Shown: positions 42,541 through 54,446 of the stretch, piece after piece | Position numbering within the stretch: the first letter of the stretch is position 1 | Layout of the letters: every line of letters begins with the position of its first letter | Source of the DNA: Gonapodya prolifera JEL478 | Taxonomy: Eukaryota; Monoblepharomycota; Monoblepharidomycetes; Monoblepharidales; Gonapodyaceae | Reading direction: 5' to 3' | NCBI GenBank assembly: GCA_001574975.1 | Contig: KQ965783.1 | Location: forward strand, 1 to 64,000 | Length of the DNA: 64,000 nucleotides | Made by a program: the position numbers and the translations under genes | Notes under the pieces: generated by a model | What the model saw: only the letters and a program-made list of their open reading frames with translations | The model's database searches: none | Told to the model about the DNA's origin: nothing

Positions 42541-45500
42541 ACTTATCGGCTTCGCTATTATACCAGTTACAATTCACCTTATTTGTGATTCATATACCAA
42601 GTACGCTAAAGCGAAGCGAGTAAACTCCCCTCCAGCATGGGAGAACAATTTTTGGATGACTGCCGCAATGTAGGGGGAGAGGTAGTCCTCTGTTCGTTGC
42701 CGGGTTGCCTCCGAAAAGTTATGCACAACTTGTTACATCACGACCTACATTACGCCACACGAGGGGTCAAGCCCCGACTCTGAGATGGCCACGGAGAGGT
42801 GCAGACATAGTTATTGTGGTCGGAGAGCGGTCAAGTGATGGTGGAGATGCGTCATTGCTTGGCCAGATCCGGGCAGGATGGGAATCTCCGATTGTGTGTG
42901 TGAACTTCCCACGGGAGCCATAAATTGCATAGCCTCGTGCTGCGGTCTCCAAAACCAAAAGGAAGTGTAGACTTGGTAATTTCCCGTGATCTGATGGTTC
43001 CCGAGTGTGGCGGTGATGGCGCGGGGCTCCGAGTGAGGGATGTGGGCTAATGGGGTGCACAATTCTTCCCTGTGCTGTCGTCTCCAAAAGAAGAACGCAG
43101 TGCAAAGAGGGGAAATCAAAGACGGAGACCGCACTACATCCCGCGTGGATCTCCATCAAGTCTAGGAGACTAAATCATGTCTCGGTCCAACACGGCTCAC
43201 ACAAGACCGCAAGGACCCAAAGGGGCGCTGCGAAGGCAATGGAGAGGCAGGTCGTGGTTATGGTGGTCCGCTGGGAAGTGAGACAGACTCTGGGGGGAAA
43301 CTGTGGTGACGTGTATGTGCGTCGGACGAGATTAGCCGCCCCCGGGGTGACAGGATGCGGAAGGACACAGAATCGACACAGAAATTGATGAGAACGTCGC
43401 ATGCGAGACACAGAAAACCGTGGCCTCGCAGGGCGGTCCCCAAAGTCAAAAGGAAAGGACACTTGGTGACCTCCCGCGTTGTTATGGTACTCAGAGAATG
43501 GTGCTGGTGGTGGAGAGGGGTAGCAGCGATTGATGTCCTTCAATTCTTGCCATCAGAGTCAGAGTGTCACCCATGACCGAGCACCACACTGCAAAGATAC
43601 CTGGAGCACGGGACGACGGAAGACGCCGAACGTGAACGCTTAATGTGCCGTCGTCTCCAAAAGAAGAATACAGCGGAAGACGTATGCTCGCGTCCGCCGG
43701 CACGGACTGTGGACCGTGGCGGACAAACAAGCTCCTGGCGAGTGAGAGCGTGGCGCACAAAATGATCAGACATCGTGGCCACACATCGTCAGAGGATCCA
43801 CGGGCCCCAATTCGGCCGATCACCGCGTTGGGTGGTAAAAATATATAAAAACGCCAATGATTTCAGGCGGTTCCAGTCTAGGGAGGAGGGAGTTGTCATG
43901 TGCGGGAGTCGGCTGAATGTATTGCAGCTAGCAGGGGTGACGACAGTGATGTATTCCTGACACCACTGAAATGCCGGGTACGGTAAGCAACACTTTGCCA
44001 CGATGAGACAGCGCCATGCAAGGGAGGGAAGGAGGTCCTCCTTCCCCGTGGGGGTCTCCAAAAAGAGAAATACAACATGTTCGAACACGGTCAACACAGA
44101 ACCTCAAGGAGCCAAGCCAGCCACCGCCTTGGCGAGGGAAAGGAAGGGTTGCGGCGAATGGAGGGTGTTTGCCGTAGGTATCAACATTTCTTGCCGTCAA
44201 AGTCAGCTTCCGTCCACGAGCAACACCTCACTAAGGTACGGGCCAACGATGAGACGAGTGACGCTGAACACACAAAGGGAAACTTTCGTGCATAGCGTGC
44301 ACTCGTCTCCAAAACTTTAACACAGCGGGGTGACGTGGGTGCGCGTTCGACTGTCATAAACAGTGAACGGTTGCAGCGGGATGGCTACGGCAAAACAAGC
44401 TCCTTGGTGGATGTGACTGCTGTGAGTGACACTGAGACAAAGAAGCCATAAGTCCAGCCAGTCACCGCTGCGTAGCCAGAGAACCAAAAAGAGTAGACGC
44501 AATAGATTCGAGGTGGTCCCAGACGATGTATGAGAGAGTGGTCGTGTGCGGGAGTCTGCTGTGTGCGAAACTCGGAAGGAACCGGGACGGTGATGTGCCT
44601 TGACACCACGGAAATCACCGCGCAAGAACAAATTGAAGAGGGTGAGACGGCACCACGCAAGGGAGGGAAGGAGATCCTTCGTCCCCGCGGGGGTCTCAAA
44701 AACAGAGAACACAAAAGATCATGGTGCAACGTGGCATACGGAGTACCACGAGGAGCCAAAAGAGGTCTAAGAAAAGCGTTGGCGTGGTTATTGCTGTCAG
44801 TTCGGAATAGGGACAAGACTGTCAGGAGAACGGGTGGTGACGTTAAACGTCATTGTTGCAATGTGCCTGCTTGGCCAGATACGGGAAGGATCCAGTCTCT
44901 TATGGACAATGAGAGCTTCCTACGCGAGGCGGAGAAAACCGATGCCTCCGGGGGGACGGTCTCCAAAAGTAATAGAGTCTGCTCAGGGCGAGACTCGAGA
45001 GGAACCAAGACGGTGACGTGCCCTTGACACCACGAAAATCGCCGTGCATGGCTTTCAAAAAGCTAACATGACTGAGACGGTACCAAGCAAGGGAGGGAAG
45101 GAGGACCTTCGTCCCCGCAGGGGTCCCCATAAAATAAAAAGATGTCAAAGTCCGACACGGCCTACACAGGACCTAAAGGAGCCAGGCTGTGGCTCTGCGC
45201 AGGCCGCGGAGAAGCGTGGGCGTGGTTATTGCAGTCGCCTAGGAACTGGGACAAACTTTGAAGGGTGGTGGTGGTGATGTGTACACATGACGGAGGGAAA
45301 GGGCCGTCCTACTTGGCAAGATGCGAGAGGTATGCAAGTATTTAGAGAGCTTCCCACACGAGTCGGAGAAAAACAAAGCCTCGCGGGATAGTCTCCAAAA
45401 CAAAAAGGGAGAGCAAGCTTAGCGACCACCCACGTCCTTTATTGAGAGCGATGGTGGTGATGGTGATTGGTGAGGGCCGAGGGGGGAAGGGGGAATATCG

Positions 45501-46890
45501 CGCTGGAGAATGACATGTGTCGGCAGTGGGCTGTCCCAAACTCTTGCCGTCACGGTCAGAGTGTCGCTCCATGACCGACCATCACGCGAAGGAAGAGCTA
45601 GCATGCGACGACGACTGACGCTGAACGCCAAAAGGAGAACAGTCGCGTGCAGTAGTCGTCTCCAAAAAGAGAATGCATCTGGGTGACGATTGCTCGCGTC
45701 CGACCGGCACGGACGGTGGACAGAAGCGGGGCGGGTTTCGGTGAAAGTACCCTTGGCGGATGATAGAAAGGCGAGCGAACCGATCAGAGCGGCATCGCCG
45801 GTGGACATCGCCAAAAAAAAACGTAGACAATGGAGTCACGTGTCCCGCCACGCTCAGTCACTGTGCCATACTACAAAAAAAAGTGCCAAAAAGACGCACA
45901 AGATTTGAGGTGGTCTCAGACGAGGAAAGAAGGAGTGTTCATGTGTGCTGAGTGCCAGACTCTGAAAGAAGCAGACGGTGATGTGCCTTCTTGGTTGGGT
46001 AGCAGGTGCTACGGCAAGGCGAAATTCCGAAGGATGTTGAGAGCTTTCCACACGAGGCGGAGAAAAACAAAGCCTCGCGGGAACGGTCTCCAAAAGTAAA
46101 GTAAAAGGATGTGAAAGCCTCGGTGTGCTCCCGCGTTCGCATGGTTTGAAGAGAGTGATGTTGGTGTTGGTGAGTGGCTGCGGTGGAAGGCATGTGTCTC
46201 CATTAGGTGTCCTCAATTCTTGCCATCACGGTCAGAGCATCGTCCACGACAAGCACCTCACAAACTTTGGATTACGGATGAGACGGCGGCGGAGGCTAAG
46301 CACCAAAGAATATAGTTCGCGCGCAGTGTACCACCGTCTCCAAAAGAACAGCGAAGCGTAGTGAAGTGTACTCGCGGCCGGCCGTCGTAATGGATGGTCG
46401 GCATGGCGGGGCGGGTTGCTTTCAAAGCCCTTGGCGAGTGAGAATGCGAGGGGCGATCCGATCCGATCGGCATTGCAAGCACACAGGAGTCATGGACCAC
46501 ACCACGGCAAGTCATCTTTGCGTAGCCAAAAGAAACAAAAAGTAGTAGACGAAAAAGATTTGAGATGGTCCCTGACGAGGGAAGAGGGAAGAGTCACGTG
46601 CGGAAGTCAGCTAGGCTAGGTGAGAGTCGGAAGGGACCAGGACGGCCGACGTGGCGCTTGACACCGCAGAAATCGCCGTGCATAGCATCCCAAGACAAAT
46701 ATGATTGTGGTCCGCTGGGAAGCGAGATAGCTTCGGCAGGGCACTGGTGTTGGTGACGTGTACACGTCATGGTTGGGAAGAGCCGTCCTGTAGGGCTAGG
46801 ACTGGGCATGGTGGGTGGGTCGGAAGGGAAGTGTGACCACGAGTCACCACCCACAGGGAGGCACACACCACCGAATATCACGCGCGGATG
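42541..46890. repeat. Array of GTCTCCAAAA-anchored non-coding modules
   Basis: The 10-mer GTCTCCAAAA occurs exactly at 42945, 43080, 43653, 44054, 44305, 44959, 45391, 45658, 46086 and 46336, with variants at about 43435, 44693 and 45125, all in the same orientation. At least three module types precede or follow it. Type A: GAGCTTCCCACACGAG, CGGAGAAAAAC, GCCTCGCGGG. Type B: the 10-mer then GAAGAAT and TGCTCGCGTCCG-CCGGCACGGAC. Type C: GCAAGGGAGGGAAGGAG, CCTTCGTCCCCGCGGGG. They appear in the order A B A B C B C A C A B A B with roughly 100-420 bp between anchors. No frame is conserved across copies, so the array looks non-coding. Two exact inverted copies occur at 4.1 and 4.9 kb. Confidence 0.75.
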
Positions 46891-47162
46891 TCGGTTCAAT
46901 TACAAGGATTAATATGGGTTGAATACAGCAAGAGTACCCCTACTGACCCCCAAATGGTATCAATGGTATGGCTATGTTCACAAATCACGAATCACGAAAC
47001 TCAAAATGCAAAGAACCCGCCCCTCCCCAGAATATTCCGCGTTGTGGTGCATTCGCCTCCAGGAGACGTTCCGCCTCGCTCGAAAGCCTCGGTCAGCGCT
47101 ATCCCGCCCGAGGCGTCGGGCTCGCCAGGCTCACGTCTCGCTACTCCGGTCGTCGGCCTTCG

Positions 47163-48225
47163 TCAATTCGACAAACGGACCAGGTCCTTCCCGCCGCTTT
47201 CGTCACCCCCCTGTGCGGCCTGCACGCCGTCGAGATGCTCCCATAGGACCCTGTCGGTGAGAGGAGTGGAGGAGGGGAGGGGTGAGTGTGAGCTCTGGGA
47301 AGGGGGACAGGGAGGAGAGGGAGAGGAAGAACCCACGCACCCCTTTTCCGTCCTGAGTCTACGAATCTCCCGCCTCAGTTTCGCGATTTTGGCGGCCCGT
47401 TTGGCGTTTTCCTGTCCCGGGTCGTTGGGGGCGTTGGTGTTGGAGTTGCGGGAGACCCACGCACCAGCAACCAAACACAAATGAGCCTCGGACGAAGCGA
47501 AGCGAAGCAATCGAGGCAAAGAACAGCGACATGACTCACGGTCTCGACGGCAATGATCTTTGGCATGATGTCCTCGCACTTTCTGCGCGCGTCGTCGTCT
47601 GCGGTGGGCATTTGTACGGGGCTGGCGTGGGGTGCGGTGGAGCGAGGGGTGGTGGGTGGGACGGGGGGGAGACGGGCGCGTTGGGGGGAAGATGGCAGGG
47701 AACGGCGGGAAGAGGGAGACGGGGAAGGGCGTGGGAGGGTGGAGTGGGGGAGAGTGTTGCTGGTGAAGGCAGGATTTGCCGACACCCGCCCACGACCGCA
47801 GCCCACGACTTGGAGAGTGCAGGCTGGACAGTGCAGGGTCCATACTCGCAGCAGACGCATTCAAGCTTGGACACTCAGTCACACCGTTGCAGACTCGCAC
47901 AGCCTCGCCAAAGAGCCTGTCTTGTCGCTTGAGATGTGCGTTTTATCGGTGTTCTCTCCGCCGCACATTCACCCATTCACCCACCCACATCTTCATTCCA
48001 GTCGGCGAAACCCGCCCCTGGTCTCGCGCCAACTGCCTGCCGGGCCGTCAGGCCACCCCCCTGCACGACCATGGGCGCCACCGCCTGCGGCACCGCATGT
48101 TGCGCCGTTCGCTCGCCCGCCAATCCACCCGCCTGCCCCTGCCCCTGCCTGTCTCCCGCCGCCTCCACCTCCTCGTCAAATGCCTCTTTCACCAAGAACA
48201 AGCAAAGGTTAGAATTGGATTCCAT
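47163..48225 (-). CDS. Coiled-coil protein, unrecognised
   Basis: The C-terminal half is well supported. MPTADDDARRKCEDIMPKI precedes a GTGAGT intron (acceptor GTCCGAG) that joins in frame to AHLCLVAGAWVSRNSNTN, then KRAAKIAKLRREIRRLRTEK, a strongly basic heptad segment likely to form a coiled coil. A second intron (donor GTGCGT, acceptor CCGACAG) joins in frame to GVLWEHLDGVQAAQGGDE and the stop at 47163. Upstream, a Pro-rich segment and an exon containing LFLVKEAFDEEVEAAGD with a Gly/Ala/Gln-rich stretch (about 48225-47992, donor GTGGGT) probably belong to the same gene, but the joins there are uncertain. The short basic helix followed by LWEHLDGV recalls small subunits of nuclear complexes; no family is claimed. 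Confidence 0.5.
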
Positions 48226-48356
48226 CGGTAACTTGGAGATGATTTAGAGTTATTCCGGCCATTCGCGCGTCCGAACTCACTGAGTCGCATATTTAGGTAA
48301 CTTGGTTGTGTTTCCGCACCAAAAGTAAGCCCCAAAATCTGAGATCCTACTTATTT

Positions 48357-49392
48357 TCATTGACTAACCGACAGAATCGTTCCTTTTAATGCGAAAGGAA
48401 ATCGACGGAAACCCTTCGTTCTTCGTTGAACGCGGGAATAGTTCCCCTTTCTCGGATGTGTCGTTGCACATCTTGGGATGCTTTTCTTGTTGAGGTATGA
48501 CACAAGCTTTTCGATTGCGACGAGGGTGACACCGGCCTTCTCACATGAATGATAAGCCTTTTCATCCTTCGCAGAACTCTTGTTCTTATCATCATGGTGA
48601 TTCTGGACTAAGCTTTCAATGGAAACACTCACTTCGACTGACGATAAAGGAAAACTAGAACATCCATCTTGGCGAGGAAGCCTGCTCTTGTTTGTGATAC
48701 AACGCAAGGGCCTCATTCTGAAAGCGTTTCAGCTCGGCGATTTTGAGAGCTGGTCTTCCGTCGACAGAGAATCGGATGCTTCATTCCAAACAGACTCCTG
48801 CGGATAGTGTGAATCTTTCGGGAAAATGACGAAGATGCCATTCGATTGGGATTGCAGCGCATGAAACACCGGTGAGCGTCCGTGACTTTTCGATGGGGTA
48901 GAGGATGGTCTCACAAGGGCACCGAAGCCCACACCGTTGGTCTTGATGGCTCCAGTCTCGCAGGGGTGCTCCGCGATACATCGGTAGGCCTGCTTCTCCC
49001 GTTTGCCTTTTGGCATGGGCCTCCGGTACAGCAAATCGAAGATGGCGACATCTTGTTTGCAGGGTCTGTTCCGTTCTTGCCATCTCCCTCTCGAAGCTCT
49101 GGACCCTGTTGTGCTTTTTGCTCGGAAGAACCTCCCGAAGGAACCTCTTCCAAGATCGGTTATGTTCACTTGGCAACTCTCTTACGATGGCAGCTGTGCA
49201 GAATATGGCGGAACAGCTGGAAGAAGGGGAACCCTCATCGTCAGCTTCCTCGGAGCTCGCTTTTGGGCTTCCAACTCCACCACAGAGGGTTATAGGAGGA
49301 CCGTATCTGGCCAAATTATCGAGAAACATCGAACCGTTCACTCCTTCTAGCAAGAGGAATATGTGACTCATGTTTGCGCCTGACTTCATCAC
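48357..49392 (-). other. Possible fragmentary coding region
   Basis: Several minus-strand frames show protein-like stretches (for example DVAIFDLLYRRPMPKGK, GRSPVFHALQSQSNGIF and KAYHSCEKAGVTLVAIEKL), the second reminiscent of an ankyrin repeat start. No set of splice joins gives a continuous protein. On the opposite strand MAAVQNMAEQLEEGE is also open. It may be a degraded ankyrin-type gene or chance. Confidence 0.25.
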
Positions 49393-49576
49393 TCTGAAAG
49401 CGCTTCCGCACTTGCCGCAGACACCATGTTTTCAGATTCTTGGCTCGGAGCGTCGAAGTAACACCAGCATGTTGACTACGTTGTCCTGCGTTTAAGCTAC
49501 CACGGTTTCCTTCTCCCTTCTCTCCCTTCTGTCCCCTTCCACCGCGTCCTATTCTGACCCGAGCAAAAAAAAAAAA

Positions 49577-49805
49577 AACCCTCTCTCTTCACACCAACCG
49601 CGAACCACCGTCTTGCTTTTGCTTGTTTGACATCAACAAACTCCCTCCCATTGTCGCTAATGAGGTGATTCCAAAGACTACAAACCTTTCCAGCTTCCCC
49701 CTCCTTCTTTCCACACCAACGGCGACCACCGTCTCACTCATACTTGGTTCACACCAACGAACTCCCTCCCACTATCGCTTATGAGATGAGTCCGAAGACT
49801 ACAAG
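49577..49805 (+). repeat. Diverged ~122-bp tandem duplication
   Basis: Two consecutive units (about 49577-49690 and 49701-49805) share TTC-CACACCAAC-GCGA, CCACCGTCT, AACTCCCTCCCA-T-TCGCT and GAAGACTACAA blocks in the same order. An A run (49566-49578) lies just before the first unit. It is in a gene-free region downstream of the nitronate monooxygenase 3' end. Confidence 0.65.
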
Positions 49806-49968
49806 AGGTAAGAAAATCGTCCTCCAACTTCCAATAACGAAACAGTACTTCTGCGGGCGAAGGCTTTTGTCTCTATACTATCAATCGTTGGGCGAGCGAT
49901 ATATACGAGACTATCATCTCCACACAGACCGAATACAATACTTTACTATATCCTCAATGTGGGTACCC

Positions 49969-49993
49969 CCACTCCACTCCACTCCACTCCATC
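49969..49993 (+). repeat. (CACTC)n microsatellite
   Basis: About five tandem CACTC/CCACT units immediately downstream of the nitronate monooxygenase stop codon. Confidence 0.8.
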
Positions 49994-49998
49994 GCAAT

Positions 49999-51613
<1,615 letters not shown>

Positions 51614-51994
51614 TGGTGGTGGCGTGGGGTTGGTGTGGGAGAGAAGCTGGAGGTGGTTGGATTATCGGATCGGATCGGAGGTTGGATTACCCTTCTCCCG
51701 ACGATTTTCCAATTGACGAAAAATGCAATTGATCCGAGTAAATAAAATTGTAGCTGATGCGTCAGCGGTCATCGCTGGTATTGGTTAGTTAGTCTTCTCT
51801 CTGGGCATTCCGTCGACTCAGAACGAGCGAGTGAGCAACTTGTTGGGGCAGTCACCATCCCCGCCCGAGCTAGCACCGGAGAAATGCACACGATTAAATG
51901 CTACAGCCACGGCGTGCCGTTTGAACCAACCACGTGATCGATTGAAGTTTGGAGGACGCATTGGTCATGACCACAGCCAGCTTCTTCACAAAAC
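51614..51994. promoter_or_regulatory. Divergent promoter between nitronate monooxygenase and DPH1
   Basis: About 380 bases separate the two start codons. A short GATCGGATCGGATCGGAGG tract lies near 51664-51685. No TATA box is evident. Confidence 0.45.
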
Positions 51995-54289
51995 ATGTCT
52001 TCACCTCCGTGCACGTCCGCACCCTCCACCAGCCCGCCTGCCGCCGCCTCAGACACGCACGATGCGAGTCACGGCTCTCCCGCCACGCCACAAACGCAGA
52101 CGCAGACAGAAGCCGAGTCGAAGCCGAGGCACAGGCCGCGACGATTCGTGGGCACGGCGAGGAAGAGGACAGGCGCCGGAGACGGCGGGGGAGGAGAGGT
52201 CGAGGATGCTGCAGGAGCTGTTTCGTGTGTGTACTCTGTGGCTGCTCACAACCTGCTGCGACCAACGAACCGTACATGCAGCACTATCCACTCCCACCGC
52301 GGCCCGTCACGCGTCCCAAATCCCCTCCGACATTCTCGACGACACCCTGCTCAACGCGGCAATTGCATCCGCGCTCCCGAAAAACTACAAGTTCGAGATC
52401 CACAAGTCCGTGTGGGCTTTGCGAAAGGCCAAGGCCACCTGTGTTGGTTTGCAGATGCCCGAGGGGTTGTTGATGTATGCGTGTGCCATTGCGGATATTT
52501 TGGAGAGGTGCGTTGGCGAGCGGTCCGACCGGTGCGACCACCACGAGCGGAGGGAGGACACGTCGAGCTCAGCGAGACCCAAGCCCTCAGTGCGGTAGCG
52601 CTGACCGAGGCATCCGTCTTACGCGGAGCCTATTCCTCCGACGGAGGCGAATATCCCCCGGAGCGTGTACATACACCACGTGGACCGAGTGTGCCAGGAA
52701 TCGGGTGCGCGTGTCACCTCTGTCCTGCGTTCACGAGTCCTGAAACCCAATCCCACTCACCTCCCACACCCACCACCACCCCACCCACCAGATTCGCCTC
52801 CGTCTCGTCCATAATCATGGGCGACGTCACGTATGGCGCATGCTGCGTCGATGACTTCACAGCCAGGGCCGTCGGGTGCGATTTCTTGATTCATTACGGG
52901 CATAGTTGTTTGGGTGCGTATGGAGTGGGGTTGAGTGTTTGGAGAGAGTAAAGTGGTGAGGCTGGGAGAAGTGGTGAGGTTGGTGATATGGACGCAAGGG
53001 GTGCGTGGAGTGGCGATGGAAGCTCGCGGAAAGTTTCACGGTGGGATAAGTTGTGTCATTTCGCCTCCCTCGTTGTACATTGCGAGTCCGGGGAGGAGAA
53101 TTGTCGCAACCGCTACTTTGTCTTACATCACGACACGCCTTGTCGGCCGCTCAAACCGGGTTGCCATTTTGTTTCACCCATTTCATTTTCCATATCGGTG
53201 TCCTCACTCGCCTTTGCGTCCTACCATCCACCTTCCAGTCCCCGTCTCCACAACAACCATCCCCACCCTGTACGTCTTTGTCGAAATCCACATCGACGTC
53301 GCCCACCTCGTCGCCACCCTGCGCGCCAACCTCCCACCTCGATCACGCCTGGCAGCCGTCGCGACGATCCAGTTCGTGGCGGCGTTGCATGAGGCGAGGA
53401 GCGAGCTTGAGAAGCTCGTTGTTGAGGGGGAGGGGGAGGGGGAAGAAGCAGGAGCAAGAGCAAGAGCAGGAGCAGGAGCAGGATGGGGAGCGGGAGCGGA
53501 AGGAGTGCGAGTAGGAGAGGACAAGAGAGTGACGGGAGGCTTTAAAGTCACGATCCCGCAAGCGAAGCCTCTGAGTCCGGGCGAGGTGCTGGGGTGCACG
53601 AGTCCCAGGCTCAAAACGAGGGAGATTGATGCCGTTGTGTGAGTGTTTGGGATTAGGGGGATGTGTTGCGACCCGGTTCGGGCTCGAATTCGTGATTCAT
53701 CTCCCCACACCCACCCCATAGTTACATTGGTGACGGCCGCTTCCACCTTGAATCCGCCATGTTGCACAACCCCTCCCTTCCCTACTACCGCTACGATCCC
53801 TATTCGCGTGCCATCACACGTGAGTCGTACGACCAACCGCGCACGCTCTCTCTCCGCCGCACCGCCATCTCCCAAGCCCGCTCTGCGCGGCGGTGGGGTA
53901 TCATCGTGGGCACTCTCGGGAGGCAGGGCAGCCCGCCCGTGGTGGACCACGTGCGGTCTCTTCTGGACGCGCGCGGTGCGGAGCACGTCACTTTGCTCTT
54001 GTCCGAGATTTTTCCGAGCAAGTTGGCGCTGCTCCCCATCGACGCGTTCGTGCAGGTGGCGTGCCCTCGCCTGTCGATCGACTGGGGACACCAGTTCTCT
54101 GCGCCGCTGCTGTCACCGTACGAGGCGTGCGTGGCCCTTGGGGACGTGGAGATGTTTGGTGATGTGTACCCGATGGACTTTTACGGCGGTGAAGGTGCAG
54201 GCCCGTGGACACCGAATGCCGCGGCGAGGGTGAAGAAGGGCGCGGGGAGGAAGAGGACGGAGGAGGCAAAGAAGGAGGTTGTGAGCTGA
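51995..54289 (+). CDS. DPH1: Diphthamide biosynthesis protein 1 (2-(3-amino-3-carboxypropyl)histidine synthase subunit 1)
   Basis: With DPH2 it transfers the 3-amino-3-carboxypropyl group of S-adenosylmethionine to a histidine of elongation factor 2, the first step of diphthamide synthesis, using a [4Fe-4S] cluster. Exons: 51995 to about 52198, about 52276-52507, 52792-52913, 53239-53638 and 53722-54289. After a low-complexity Ser/Pro/Thr start and [13 protein letters not shown], the core reads [81 protein letters not shown] and [13 protein letters not shown]. It continues with [23 protein letters not shown] and [12 protein letters not shown]. The three cluster cysteines are thus present (YGACC, LGCTSP, VACPRL). 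An unusual Glu/Gly/Ala-rich expansion (about residues [18 protein letters not shown]) sits between the second and third domains. The C-terminus is Lys-rich. Confidence 0.95.
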
Positions 54290-54446
54290 AGGTGCGGTGG
54301 GACAGGTGATTGTGTAATAAAGATCGTATTTGTTTTGAGTAGGTAGACGTCGTGGGTGAGAATCGAAAACATAATGCACAAATGGGGTGGACGTCCACAT
54401 GCTCACCTGATGCTCCAAAGCTCAAAAAAGTACTTGAAGCACAAGG

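Noticed and set aside
42705-46619. Many 60-140 codon frames within the GTCTCCAAAA array
   Set aside because: None is conserved between module copies, and equivalent modules are read in different frames.
46888-47484. Plus-strand frame of 198 codons
   Set aside because: The minus strand here has two in-frame spliced exons with a coiled-coil segment; the plus frame is its shadow.
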